A stretch of 64,000 bases of DNA from Ctena decussata (taxonomy: Eukaryota > Mollusca > Bivalvia > Lucinida > Lucinidae), in the NCBI GenBank assembly GCA_963989385.1, contig OZ022509.1, positions 51,972,271 through 52,036,270 on the forward strand, written 5' to 3'. Positions 1-11,108 of this stretch are shown here, one piece after another; positions within the stretch are counted from its first letter, which is position 1; every line of letters starts with the position of its first letter. The notes beneath the pieces were generated by a model that did not search any database, was not told the DNA's origin, and saw only the letters and a program-made list of their open reading frames with translations. The translations under genes and the position numbers were made by a program.

Positions 1-97
1 TAGCGAAGAGTCTGATCGGACTGGGTGGATGCCTAATCTGATCCGAGTCTGCGCTGGCAGCACAACCACTCTGTTGGTTTTCTCGTGTCGCGGCTCA
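1..97. repeat. MITE-G family, right half (cut by window start)
   Basis: This is the right half of a roughly 240 bp palindromic element. It ends in a TIR reading TTGGTTTTCTCGTGTCGCGG and then CTCATTT. The same ending closes the copies at 10582-10826 and 11710-11949 and the copies inside the 5S units. No coding capacity is seen. The left half lies outside the window. Confidence 0.8.
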
Positions 98-430
98 TTT
101 ATAGTTCAATATTTACTGATGTTACATTTTTTTATTTCCCCTAATGGACTTTACAGATGATTAGTTTGAATCTTTGAGTAATGAAACTTTTATTTTGTCC
201 TGGATTTACTTTTCCATCCCAAAGAATAATTTCCGTTTAATTTTGCTACTTTACACAGGGTTTTCGGTGATATCAGTCATTTCAAGATTTTTCTAATTCT
301 TAGAAGGTGACTCACCATTAACTTCCAAAATTCAAATTTAATTCTAAACGGGCCTCTAACATGCCCAAGATAAAACAATTCAATGAAAAAAAAAACAAGC
401 AGACTCTTGTGGCATTTCATTCACCTAAAA
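98..430. other. AT-rich intergenic stretch, nothing recognised
   Basis: I see no open frame, repeat or RNA signature I can support here. The stretch is AT-rich and runs from the end of the first MITE to the start of the next palindromic element. Confidence 0.5.
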
Positions 431-713
431 TACCGTATACATGGTAATTTTCGCGGGTTCAAATTTTCGTGGTTAAGGGTCAAAAACATAAGCATTAATT
501 TTCGCGAATTTTATTTTTCGCGGTTAGCAACATGCGCGAAAAGCAAAACTACCTCTTTTTCACTTGAGCCAGTTGGCTCATTCACCTGCGGCAGGGACGC
601 CGCAGGTTAATGAAAGAACTGTCTCAAGTGAAAAGTACCAGCAATTACCGAAGCAAACAGAAACAAAATATACAGGAAATTATTTCGCGATTTTAATATT
701 CGCGGTTTCTTAG
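431..713. mobile_element. TTCGCGG-type palindromic MITE, copy 1 (right end truncated)
   Basis: The element opens with TACCGTATACATGGTAATTT and is rich in TTCGCGG/CCGCGAA words. Its centre is a palindrome around CCTGCGGCAGG..GCCGCAGGTTAATG. It matches the copies at 971-1331 and 13830-14181, but stops at ATTCGCGGTTTCTTAG without the distal TACGGTA end. It abuts the downstream end of the gypsy integrase remnant, so it probably inserted into that element. It is non-coding, and the short frame across it is incidental. Confidence 0.8.
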
Positions 714-1420
714 TTTCAACTTGAAGTTATGAAAACAGCAAATATAACATATTGCACAGGTGATCCCAGTCCTCTTTTGTTCTCTACAAAAATGCTTGAA
801 TTTATAGTTATCCCATTGAAGTTCTCCACAAGCCCATTGTCGTCAGGATGATAGGGAGTGCGTATTTATTTCTTGACATCTATAATCTTGCAAAGTGCCG
901 ACATCAGTATAGACGTAACATTGCTTTCTTGGTATGATAAAAGTTCCGTCGGAAATCCCGTTTTCGTTAATATATTGTACGCGGTAATTTTCGCGGGTTC
1001 ATATTTTCGCAGTTAAGGCTCAAGAACATAAAGATTTATTTTTGCGAGTTTTAATTTTCGCGGTTAGCAACGCTTCTTTTTCACTTGAAACAGCTCTTTC
1101 ATTAACCTTCGGCAGGGCCGCCGCAGGTTAATGAAAGAGCTGTCTCAAATGAAGTGTATCAGCAATTACCGAAGCAAATAGCAAAAAAAAATATATGGAA
1201 ACTGTGTCTGCAGAAGATACTTTGTAAGAAACAGGAAATTGTTTCGCGATTTCAATATTCGCGGTTTCTTAGTGACCGCAAAATACCGCGAAAAATGGAA
1301 CACCGTAGAAATTATCTTGTATACGGTATCTCTATCAGAGAGTGGCAACTATTTCTTTGTCAGTTGTTTTAGGGGAAAGGCTATGGAATAGTTTGGTTCT
1401 ATTATATCGCCAAGTTTGAC
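714..1420 (-). pseudogene. Ty3/gypsy-type integrase core remnant, split by a MITE
   Basis: Read on the minus strand, this is a decayed retroviral-type integrase core of an LTR retrotransposon. Around 1420-1370 the frame gives NYSIAFPLK. After a one-base shift it gives TDKEIVATL, near 1335. The frame resumes beyond the inserted MITE (971-1331) as GFPTELLSYQESNVTSILM (958 downward), then an in-frame stop, then TPYHPDDNGLVENFNG, then QYVIFA near 745. The order and spacing match the gypsy core: first Asp region, the GFP..DQG block, YHP..NG.VE with the catalytic Glu, and a following aromatic block. The second catalytic Asp (usually DQG) is replaced (YQE), and there are stops and frameshifts, so it is inactive. 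No LTRs, protease or reverse transcriptase were found nearby. Family identity is fairly firm, but the clade within Ty3/gypsy is not resolved. Confidence 0.75.
971..1331. mobile_element. TTCGCGG-type palindromic MITE, copy 2, inside the integrase remnant
   Basis: This is a full-length copy of about 360 bp. It runs from a left end related to TACCGTATACGCGGTAATTT to a right end TTGTATACGGTA, with the central GCCGCAGGTTAATG palindrome. The integrase frame can be followed on both sides of it, so it was inserted into the gypsy element. The junction suggests a 2-3 bp duplication (AT or TAT). No protein is encoded. Confidence 0.8.
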
Positions 1421-1932
1421 CAGCTAGGAATTTTATGGTACCAAAATTTCAATGGTGAATTTATTAATCAAGAACAGCTAAAAAGATATGTGAAATGTAC
1501 CTTGTTGTATGGTTAAGTTAGTAACACTTTAAGATGACAGTTGTGTTGCTACAATAAACATCACAAATGATACAAACAAAGCTTCTGATTTAATAGTGTT
1601 CATCAACTTGTGCGTGCGCTATGCTACCTATGATGCTTATTGTGTCTCTATAAGTGTGTCTAATTGTACCAAATTTCAAGTGTCAATCGACAACAACAAC
1701 ATGCTCAGTAAACAGATGAAAGTGAACACGTCATAGCTAATCAGTCGTGACTGTAGTGTTATAGGCTTTTGTATTGTCGCTCGATGTGGTTTGTGCTTAT
1801 GTGATGAAAAATACGTGCTTTTCATCATGCAAGCACAGACCTCATCGAGTGGAAAGCCTGTAACATCCGAAACATATAATTTGTGTCTGCCACAGAGAAC
1901 TCTGCGAACATGTAAATGAAACACAATAATTG
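1421..1932. other. Unannotated AT-rich stretch upstream of the integrase remnant
   Basis: This would hold the upstream part of the gypsy element if it survives, but I could not follow a convincing reading frame beyond about 1420 on the minus strand. No RNA gene or strong palindrome is visible. Confidence 0.4.
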
Positions 1933-1934
1933 TA

Positions 1935-2151
1935 CAGTCAACTCTCGATATCTCGAACATCGATATCTCAAAATTCCCTCTTACATCAAAGTATTTAGTT
2001 TAGACATATTTAATATTTGCATTAACATTTCAGCTCCTGTTATTTCAAACTACTGATATCTCAAAGTAAATTTTCTGGAACCAGAAAATTTTCCTTTGAG
2101 ATATCAGTGGTTTGTACTGAATTTCGACTTTGAGATATCTAGAGTCGACTG
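1935..2151. mobile_element. 217-bp Tc1/mariner-like MITE with TA duplication
   Basis: The ends are CAGTCAACTCTCGATATCTC on the left and the near-complement GATATCTAGAGTCGACTG on the right. TA lies directly outside both ends (1933-1934 and 2152-2153). A second internal palindrome sits around 2055-2110 (GATATCTCAAAG.. and ..CTTTGAGATATC). CAGT termini and a TA target duplication are typical of Tc1/mariner-type non-autonomous elements. It has no transposase, so it is a deletion derivative or MITE. Confidence 0.8.
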
Positions 2152-3306
2152 TAGTTCCTTTAGAAAATCAGCTGAGAAGGCAAATGCTGAAACAGCAAAA
2201 ATCGTATCGTCGAAGATGGTATACGTGGGAAACATGCATCGATATGTACGTAGCGGTGTTTCGATAGTCCAGCGTTTCACAATTATCATCATGCTGAATT
2301 TTAGAAGTGATTGCAAAGGTATTCAATACGTCAATACTTTCTTTAGCCTCTGAGCAAATGGTACAATATGATCGGTCCTATATCGTATGTGAAAAACTGT
2401 TAAGATGACATTTTGGTTGCTGTCAATGGTATCTCAACAGATCTAGTAAAAAAACTTTCGAAAGTAACGTTATATACTAATCAAATAACCACGGTGTGCC
2501 GACGATGGTAACAGACCTCCGTTTCGTCATTAATACCGGAATCGAAAGTAAAAAAGTAACACGGATTAAAATATCCCGAACCGTTCGACTAATTTAAGTG
2601 TCTCATACGCCATCCTGTTCCTATACAAATGCAATGGTTCTATGTAATTATATTCTGATTCAGCGTGGTTAAATCTGTTTGACATTTTAGAGGGGACATG
2701 CAAAAAAGGTTTCTTAACACAAATGCGAACTGCAAAGGCTCAGACCAGTCTGCGCATGCGCAGACTGCTCAGGGCCTTTTGCTGTTCGCACAACACAAGT
2801 AGGGACTCCGAGAAATCTGCAAGAACAGAATGAAGACTGTTGCTAGGCTCCACGGACTACTATACAGTTTTGAGTATTCGCTCTTTGCAGAAAAGCTATG
2901 CAACCTTTAGGCTAATTGCGGCTCATAGCATACCAATACCAGACGGACACTTGCCTAGACTAACAGATTGCAACGCTTTTACACAATAGCAAATTTGAAG
3001 ACTTGTTTCTGTGATACTAGAGCTTTCCCTTACCAAAGGTAAGTCACGTTATAAAGTCGAACCTGTCTTAAGGGGTCACCCCGGTAATGACTCGCATGTC
3101 TTCAGCAGCCATTTACGGAGGCCCCTTGATCCAAAATACACTGCAAATGAACCTGTATTAGGGGTTCATCTGTCTTAAGCAGGCAGTTTTTGTGCGTCCC
3201 CTTGGACAACCCCTAAAGGCAGGTTTTACTGTTTATGGATGGAACATTTTGGATTTTACAACCCTTTCAGCACTGTTTCAGCTATGTCGGTTCGATAGGG
3301 TATTCA
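2152..3306. other. Intergenic stretch, mostly unrecognised
   Basis: Apart from the palindrome at 2725-2790 I see nothing I can name. The short frames here lack codon or motif support. Confidence 0.4.
2725..2790. repeat. Near-perfect 66-bp palindrome
   Basis: The arms read GCGAACTGCAAAGGCTCAGA.. and ..CAGGGCCTTTTGCTGTTCGC, meeting at the centre CTGCGCATGCGCAG. A related palindrome with a CAGTCTGATCAGG word lies at about 35655-35735 in T1. It is probably a very short foldback element; no function is implied. Confidence 0.75.
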
Positions 3307-4368
3307 AATTGAAGAATCGATGGTCGCCAAGAATTCAGTGAACGCGCAGCCAATCAGTGAACGCGCAGTTTATGTTAGTTTTTTAGGGCGGGGTACTGCT
3401 ACTTAAAGTGGTAAGTGTCGTTATTATTTGTGTTATAACCACTTCTGTTGCCCTTTATCCAAAGCAAATTGTAATAATCTTTTGCTGTTTTTAAATAAAT
3501 TTTGTCAAAACAAGTTATTAGAAAAATTATAAGGAACCAATTGGCTTGCAAGGTAATTTCGTATCATAAATTTTCTGAACGGAGGCTTTTTTCCATAAAA
3601 CAAAGCCCATGATGTAAATTTGCTGTTGTAAGTGGTTACGGCGGAAGGTAATCCTGAAACTATCAAAGTTTCGTGCGATGAGATGCAGGCATTTAGGAGA
3701 TACAACCCATTTTAGCAATGTACGCTCTAAATCAGTGAACGCGCAAACTGTATCAGTGAACGAGTAGCACAATAATCTGTGTGTACGAAGCAAACGCGCT
3801 GCGTTGTACTAAGCGGAAGGGGAAAAGTGTACGCATTGAACGCGTCGGAAAATTTCGCCATTAAAGCCAGAGCTACATTTAACTCAAAATTACAACCTCA
3901 AATCATTTAAATTGTTTACCAATGATCCCATCTTGTATCATGGCCTACTTTATTTTCCTTTGAAGTAGCCCGTTCAGCAACATTTTTTTTTATTTCCACT
4001 GTTAGAAAATACTGAGGTAGAGCTCTAGTCGGAGCTAAACTCTACTTTCATTTTACAATGAAGTGTGCCGGAATATCTGTGCGGATATCTTAGTTGTATA
4101 CTGCATAATTGACAAAAACGGGAAAACGGTCTTAAAGCGTATGCAAACAACATACATTCAGATCAGCTTGTGCACTCGCTCAGTCTAATTAGTGTCATAT
4201 CAACAATGTATGGAACCTGAGGAATCAGTATTGGAAACATCAAAGACTCTTATCAGACAGCAGACTGACTCAAGCTTTCACAGTTCGCATTTGCCTGAAG
4301 ATCCATGGTGTTGAGCGAAGCTCTGTTTAATTTTCATTCATAGGAAAAATAAGACCGTCAGAGATTAG

Positions 4369-4439
4369 GGAGGAGTCATTTATTATCAGGTGTGTTTGTG
4401 TTTATATGATTCACACACCTGATAATAAAAGACTCGTCC
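4369..4439. repeat. Strong hairpin, ~27-bp stem
   Basis: The arm GGAGGAGTCATTTATTATCA followed by GGTGTGT pairs with its complement ending at 4439, with about two mismatches and a 17-base loop. It lies inside the 4.5 kb element. It may be a tiny foldback insertion or an expressed hairpin; nothing in the sequence decides which. Confidence 0.75.
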
Positions 4440-4971
4440 AGTAAAGAGGTAATTGCTCTTATTGCAGCAATTTCTACCATATGGACCCTAAATATTTAAT
4501 GGCAAACAGTACAGACCCAGATTAGGCAGCTAAATGAGCCGATTTAGACTGCCTGTTTTGTCAGTTGTAAACAGTTTGTTTAAAATAAGTAAAATAAATT
4601 CAGCAGTAAATTGAGACTCAATATTTGGTTAGTTTTCAGTTGCTGAAGATTACAATGGTTTAACTTTCAGGTAATTACAGCACAAAATAGCTGTCTATGC
4701 TATTAATACATGATCCAAAAACATTTTGTTTGATTCTTGACGAACTTTCTGCTTTTTCTTTCAAATGCTTATGTAGTGGACTACAGTCCAGATCCGCGTT
4801 AATAACAACTTTTTCTTGTACTAAATCGAACATTATTTTATTCTAGATTCACTAACTTCTTTGGGTACATGTATTATCCGAAAATCTTTTGTTTGATATA
4901 CAAATGTGGGTTTATCAGGGTGGATCAAACGTCTTCGGCATTTCAGTAGGTTGTGAGGGTGAGCGCAAACA

Positions 4972-5369
4972 GGGGCCGAGTGCACAAAGGAGGCGTAAAC
5001 TACGCCGGCGCGACTAAGTCTGTACTACGACTGTATTTTAATCCAAGTGCACGAGGCGATTTTTGAGTTTTGAAGCTATTTTGCTACTCAGTTTACGAAA
5101 CCCCTCGGTTGTGCACACGGATTAAAATTCTGCGACATTTTTACGACGGTTGGTTGGTTGATTTGATGCTTAACGTCCACGATAAACAGCTAAGGTCATG
5201 TCGGGACGGTCAGTTAACCTAACCACACTATCCCTGGGCTGGCTTAGACCGTCTAAGCGGTTAACCAGTGCTAAGTGCACATACTTTCACCAGTAACTGA
5301 CAACTGCCCTGTTTTACGACGGACGTACGCAGGGCGTAAGCCTACGTTTGCTTTGTACACTCGGCCCCC
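4972..5369. mobile_element. ~400-bp TIR element interrupted by a SINE
   Basis: The ends are inverted: GGGGCCGAGTGCACAAAG on the left, and a right end whose complement reads GGGGGCCGAGTGTACAAAG. The element is split at 5150-5311 by a SINE that duplicated TTTTACGACGG. It contains no coding sequence. It sits inside the 4.5 kb long-TIR element, so three insertion events are stacked here. Confidence 0.7.
5150..5311 (-). mobile_element. SINE (minus strand, 5'-truncated) with 11-bp target duplication
   Basis: The insertion is flanked by TTTTACGACGG at 5139-5149 and again at 5312-5322. On the minus strand it ends in GTGGACGTTAAGCATCAAAT followed by CAACCAACCAA, a typical tail of mollusc tRNA-derived SINEs. 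The body matches the longer copy at 11372-11594 (shared words: TCGTGGACGT, CATGTCGGGACGGTCAGTT, CAGTAACTGACAACTGCCC). Perfect direct repeats at both sides fit target-primed insertion by a LINE partner. Confidence 0.85.
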
Positions 5370-5951
5370 GAGTGTTCCATGACATTCTGGAAGTCTCCAT
5401 AAAACGAACAGCTATAGCACCTGTACTCAGGGGTGTTCGCCATCTCGTACCTCTGAAAAACACAGAATGCTTAAAACCTTAAGTCAGGCATAACTAACAC
5501 CTAGTGGTAAACCCACAGACAAATTTTATGGACTTCGAGGCAGATAATAGTCAACTTGCGCATTCACTGGCAACATATCACGCATTCACTGGGTGCAATA
5601 TTAGCGTTCACTGGGTACACTACAATTTGTTGCTTATTGGTTATCCCCTCGGGGATAAACATATTAAGATAGGATTTCGTACTCGATTGTACGCTGTTTT
5701 CTTTTGCTTTGCTTTCGCCGTTTCATACAGGTCCCACTATCTGCCGGTACTTCTACATTTGGCACACCCTGCTACAGGGTACTCGCCAGCATCGCTAATG
5801 CATGGTCTTTATAGCTTATATATTAAAACCCTTTATGTCACCTTATACAAACAGTTACCTGAAAGTTCAGATAGCACTTTACAGTGCAGATCAAAAACAA
5901 GTTCTACTTGATTAACGCTAAATGTAGGTTCCACTATTTACCGGTATCCTA

Positions 5952-6938
5952 GAGTATTCTAAATTCGTGACGCTAAGTTCCCATACAGCATTCACGAAAA
6001 GAATTTAATAAAAAGCAAGATAATATATCATTTACCCCAAAGACTTACTGTTTTCTCGCCCTTTCCAGAATTAAGAAACTTCAGAAACAATTTTTTGAGT
6101 TGCAAACAGCTTGGAATTCACATGCATAGTTTCCGATGAATGCCGCCATTATCAGTATTTTAAATTCGTGACGTCATCTAGGCCGCTGATTCCCGGTTGA
6201 TAATAAGGCCACATAAGTTTATTTTTTATTTTCTGTGATTTGCAATTATTTTCATTAGTGAAAACTCATAAAAACTTAGTTCGACTGTTTTAAACTATGA
6301 AAAATATGCAATAATGATAGATTATAGAAAAAAAACCCCAGAAAGTTGAATACAAATTTTCAAACAACACAGTAAAAAGCAAAATGTATTGCACTAAAAT
6401 GCCAGAGAAGAAAGATATGCGCAAATTTGAATCACATTGTATATTTTGGGCAGATATTCATTAGATTTCTTACATATTTCCGTTCCTAACTACTGGGAAA
6501 ATCCCAAGTTCTTGTTTGCGAAAATAAAAGATTTCATTAAATGTATATAAGGACCCCGATTGACCTAAATCACAAAATTATTTTGTCTTATCCTAGATTA
6601 CGGATAAAAAATCAGGTGTCTTGGACCGCCATGTTGTAAACAAACAGACGCTGAATTCGCGGCAGATGTCCGTTTAGATTTTTAGAGTTTTCCACTTCTT
6701 CAGTTATTCTCCAGACTGGGAATAGTAGAAACATGGGGTTTTTATCAATTTTTCTTGATGACTGTAAATGTCTGACCTGCTTGAAACACAGTTTGACGAC
6801 GATAGTTTAGATTCATTTCTGTTGACAGTTGAGAGGCGTTTGGCAGCCTATTTTTATCTGTGGCGGCAAAATCACACGAGAAAAGCACGAGAATAGTTAC
6901 GTCACGAAATTAGAATATTCACGAATTTGGAATACTCG
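5952..6938. mobile_element. ~1-kb TIR element
   Basis: The left end GAGTATTCTAAATTCGTGA is matched by the complement of the right end, GAGTATTCCAAATTCGTGA. A third copy of AAATTCGTGACG lies at about 6160. Sequences outside it on the two sides resemble each other (5745-5800 and 6953-7005: GGCRCACCC..GCWGCAGGGT), suggesting that it sits between two direct repeats. No open frame with a recognisable domain is present. Confidence 0.55.
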
Positions 6939-7929
6939 ACGATACTTGCTCCCATAGTTTGGCGCACCCAGCTGCAGGGTCCCTTCCAGCATTGCTAAGA
7001 CATGAGCTGTAAAACTTATCCGGAAGACTTCATCTCGCCTAATACAAGAATCTCACCTAATACAAGCACTTAACAGAGAGTACAGTCCACTTACGAAGAG
7101 CCATTACTAAACAGTACAGGTCATCTAACAAAAGTTAATAGCACTGAAGCTCACCTGTTACAAGCAATCACTAGACAAACAGAAAAAGCTGTCAAACTCG
7201 CCACTTACCTACAGCTTCGACAAATCCAAGCATACAATAAAATTAGCTTGTATTGCTGCCATTTTTCTGCTTTACCACTTGCAGCCTATAGATTCATTTG
7301 CGAAGGGATAACCTCGCAAGCTTTTTCAAAAGCTAAACTTGTAAACGTTTACTTCGTTCACAGTGTCGCGTTCACTGATACAAATTACTCGTTCATTGAT
7401 TTTCAGGGTACAATCATATAATACAGAATATCTCATAAACTAAACGACAGGCAATGGCATTTACAGCTATTTACTTGCTTCTACTTCTGCTTGTAGAAAA
7501 CATGAAATAGAATATAGCGTATTATGGTAAAAAGAAGAAAACCTTGTTGTTTTCTACGTTTTTAAGACATGAACATAATAAAAGGGGTTTTACCCGACTC
7601 CATGAGACATTCACAAAGGTTTATTATCATAATATGAAACATACCATATCAGCCAAGTAATGTATGTGTAGATGCATTTTCAGAACAGCTGATAGAAACA
7701 CGAAAATCCGCGCAGAAGCTGACCACACACGTAAAATAAAAACATTTTACTGCGCGTTCAATAATTGGCTGCGCGTTCACTGAATTCTGGGCGACCATCG
7801 ATTCCTCAGTGTGGTATTTGTCTCTTATAAATAAGTATTTTGAACGAAAGAAAAAAAAACGAACGAATAATCTTTCGTTCGTTCGTAAATAAATATTATG
7901 AATCCAGAGCTTTATCCTCTACTGTAATT

Positions 7930-8996
7930 CTTTAAAGGCTGTCAAGAAAATACAAATCTTTGGAAAACCTTATAGCACATATATGACAAGGCTACAAGTG
8001 CAGTCCTGATAAATGGCAGCACAGGAGAATGGTTCAGAACAACAGTTGGAGTAAGACAAGGATGTCTTCTGTCACCCACCCTCTTCAACATTTTTCTCGA
8101 AAGGATCATGTCTGATGCTCTGGAAGAACATGACGGAAAGGTTAGCATAGGCGGCAGAAATATTACCAACCTGCGGTTTGCCGATGACATAGACGCTCTT
8201 GCTGAGGAAGAGCAGGAACTAGAAGCTCTAGTTGAAAGTCTCGACCAGACTGCACAAGGTATAAGATGGAGATCAGTGCTGAGAAGACCAAACTGATGAC
8301 AAACAGCGCAGATGGCATCCAGAGGGAGATCAAGGTAAAGGGGGAGAAGCTGGGTACTGTAAGCAGCTTCAAATACCTTGGAGCAGTTGTCTCAGATGAT
8401 GGCTCAAAACAGGAGGTTCTCTCAAGGATAGCACAAGCCACTTCAGCTCTTGCCAAGCTGAAACCAATTTGGAGAGATAACAACATATCTCTTGGATCAA
8501 AGGTGACACTTATGCGCTCCCTTGTCATTTCCATATTTCTGTATGCCTGTGAATCATGGACCTTGACAGCAGAGTTAGAGAAAAGAACGCAGGCCTTTGA
8601 GATGAGATGCTATCGAAGGTTACTGAACATTTCGTACAAGGACCATATAACCAATGAGGAGGTTCGCAGGAAGATCCAAGCAGCCATTGGAGAATATGAT
8701 GAACTCCTGACGCTGGTCAAGAAACGGAAACTAAGGTGGTTTGGCCATGTGTCAAGGTCTTCTGGTTTAGCAAAGACAATTCATCAGGGCACAGTGAAAG
8801 GAAAAAGAAGAAGAGGTAGACAGAAGAAGAGGTGGGAAGACAATATCAAGGAGTGGACTGGAATGGATTTTGCCAGCTCAACTAGGGCAGCTGAAGACAG
8901 GACAAGGTGGAAAGGGATTGTTTTGAAGTCAGCTGTGGTGCCCCAACGACCTAGTAAGGTTATGGGATAGAATAGAATAGAATAGAATAGAAATAG
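7930..8996 (+). pseudogene. RTE-like non-LTR reverse transcriptase, 3' part, frameshifted (copy 1)
   Basis: This is the C-terminal half of a retrotransposon reverse transcriptase, truncated at its 5' end. A first fragment (LSRKYKSLENLIAHI, from about 7940) shifts by one base into YDKATSAVLINGSTGEWF, the RT motif GVRQGCLLSPTLFNIFLERI, and the catalytic box FADDIDAL near 8178. A second one-base shift occurs near 8260. It is followed by an uninterrupted 234-residue frame (8266-8970) covering the thumb and C-terminal region: ISAEKTKLMTN, SFKYLGAVVSDDGSK, FLYACESWTL, LRWFGHVSRSSGLAKT, RQKKRWEDNIKEWTG and the end PQRPSKV. The 3' end carries (TAGAA)n at 8967-8992, a short tandem tail typical of RTE-like elements. 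There is no endonuclease domain. The two frameshifts mean no intact polymerase, although the distal frame is still open. RTE-like is my best placement; a neighbouring non-LTR clade is possible. Confidence 0.85.
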
Positions 8997-10149
8997 CACA
9001 TTACCAACATCGAAATGTCATCTCAGTCATTTTTCTTCATTTATAAAGTTTTAACATGCACGGTCAGCGGATACTTTTCTCAATTATAAATGACAGTTAA
9101 CATGTTTGCACTGAAAAAGAAAATTAGATGCACAACATAATTCGATACTAAAGCTACTGGATATGACGCATGATGGCAATAAGGTCGACGACTTCTACCA
9201 GCAACTCTAGTCAGTCACAACACCTTAGAAGGCCATTCTGGTTATACCAGGAGATTAGATTGGTTAAGTGAGTAGGACTGCCGGGGCAAGCTGGGAAGAC
9301 ATGTATGGGTCCTGCTGGAATGCCGGAACCAATGAGAGAGGATTCAATATCCTAGAGTTGGCAACTTTAATTACTTAGCGTTGATCTTTGCGTTGACCAT
9401 CCAAAAGACGGACAATGCAGACAGACAGACAAATGAGAGCGGGTTCACTATTCTAGAGTTAGAAAACTTAATTACTAAGTATTTGCCTTTACCCCTTAAA
9501 CCATCCAGAAGACTGACATGGTACACAGTCCAGTCGAGAAGCATCGCAACCAGATTAACTACAGCTTGGTGGAAAAAACGTTTTCACTAAAGAGTTAACA
9601 TTGTTAGGTGTGAAGGAGCTTTCCTTGAGAAGACACATAAAGTGATCCTGCCCTGGTAAGGCTGTCCCTCCGGGCTAACCAGAAAAGGAAAGAAATGCAA
9701 CCGAGCAAAGAATTTGAAGAAGAGGTGTGAAGCAAATGGACGAATAGAAAACTGGGACCTAAGTAACAGAACGGGTGTTCAGTGTAAGCAAATCGAGATT
9801 TGCCTGAACAAAAGAAAGAGAAATCAGAATCTGAAGGACGTAAATTCAGATAAACATGTTTCAAGTCAAAGCTCTGGAATGTTTCATAGAACTAAGGCTT
9901 ATCTGCAGACATACAGAATCCTGTCAGAACCCAGACGAAAATATATTGCCGGTCATCCTTCTTGAGAAGTTGTGATTACAGAAGCAGCACTGAAACAAGG
10001 AGATGTCACGAGCTTTGATGATATACCAGCACACAAGAAGGAAGACCATGATTTACTTTTAAACAACCATACGGAGAACAGAGGACTGGTTTTGCCATAG
10101 GCTCATTTGCTGAATATTACACTTCCTGGCGAAGACAATCTCCAGCGAT
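8997..10149. other. Unassigned stretch between the two RT copies, possibly decayed retroelement
   Basis: No intact gene is visible. Short open frames exist at 9381-9590 and 9714-9965 but show no recognisable domain. The position just upstream of RT copy 2 makes a decayed N-terminal half of that element plausible, but I could not align it by eye. Confidence 0.3.
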
Positions 10150-10581
10150 GAGAAAACTACAGAACCATCAACCATCCAAGTAATCTCAAACAGACTTTAA
10201 CCCCAGTTAGAAGAGATAATCGCCGACCAACAGTGGCAAGAAACACCAGTGATAGAATCTTCAATTTCAGAAATCATCTCATCAACGTTAGCAAAAGCTG
10301 AACTATGTATTCAGAGATTAAGAAGGCACGACACGCGTCATGTTAGGTCACCATAAATCGTGCCAATGAGCACACTGACGGCAGGACTACAAGTGTAATC
10401 AGATGAACTACACCACCGGAGAATGGTATAGGACAACAGTTAGAGGTAGGCAAGGATGCCCTGTTTTGCCCACCCTCAACGACATCGTCCTCAAAAGGAT
10501 CATGTCTTATGCTCTTGCTGACGATGAGCAGAAACTAGAAGGCTTGTGGAATGTCACGACAAAACCTGCACAAGGTATAAT

Positions 10582-10826
10582 ATGAGCCCCCGACACGACA
10601 AAACCAACAAAGTGGCATGTGAGCCCAGCAAAAACTCAGATCAGCCTGGGTGTCCGCCCAGTCTGATCAGAGTCTTTGCTGTTCGCATGAAGAGAGGTTA
10701 GACCATGAGCTACCCCTTAAGTGCGCAATGAAGAATCTGATCAGACTGGGTGGCTGTCCAGGGTGATCTGAGGATTAGCATGGCGCATATGCCACTTTGT
10801 TGGTTTTGTCGTGTCGTGGCTCAAAT
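10582..10826. mobile_element. MITE-G family, full copy inside RT copy 2
   Basis: The ends are ATGAGCC..CGACACGACAAAACC and GGTTTTGTCGTGTCG..GGCTCAAAT. The interior contains the paired words CAGTCTGATCAGAG and CTGATCAGACTGGGTGG. Aligning to RT copy 1 shows that the RT frame is broken exactly at this insertion. The flanks (GGTATAAT / TATTATCG) suggest a short AT-rich target duplication, but its exact length is ambiguous. Confidence 0.85.
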
Positions 10827-11108
10827 TATTATCGAGATCAGTGCTGAGAAGACCAAACTGATGACAAATGACGTCAGTTGCATTGATGAGGAGATCACGG
10901 TAAAGGACAGAAAATAGAAAAGGTGAAAAGTTTTAAATTCCTGAGAGCTGTCGTCTCCGGTTACATTTCCAAATATCCATGTTGTTTAGGATTGGACGAG
11001 CTGTTGCGTAATTTCGAGTGATTGCAACGTATCTCTTGGATTAAAGATTTAACGGATACTCTGTCTTGTTCTATCCATCTACTGTATGCCCGTGAAACAT
11101 GGACCTAA

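Larger units (their letters stand above)
3307..7811. mobile_element. ~4.5-kb long-TIR element with subterminal CAGTGAACGCGC repeats
   Basis: The outer ends are inverted: GAATCGATGGTCGCC plus AGAATTCAGTGAACGCGCAGCC at 3314 is repeated as its complement ending at 7804. A second inverted block lies further in (about 3720-3800 and 7340-7405). The word CAGTGAACGCG, with variants, occurs at 3338, 3354, 3734 and 3752 on the plus strand. It occurs as its complement near 5562, 5581, 5604, 7369, 7390, 7752 and 7769. Long arms with repeated subterminal words are typical of DNA-transposon ends that bind a transposase. The interior holds a hairpin (4369-4439), a MITE with a SINE inside it (4972-5369) and a roughly 1 kb TIR element (5952-6938). 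A 135-aa open frame at 5504-5911 has no recognisable motif. No transposase domain is seen, so the element is non-autonomous or gutted. No clear target duplication was found. Confidence 0.65.

Noticed and set aside
5504..5911. 135-codon open frame inside the 4.5 kb element as a possible transposase
   Set aside because: No recognisable catalytic motif or DNA-binding domain. It includes the repeated GCATTCACTG words, so it overlaps non-coding repeat sequence.
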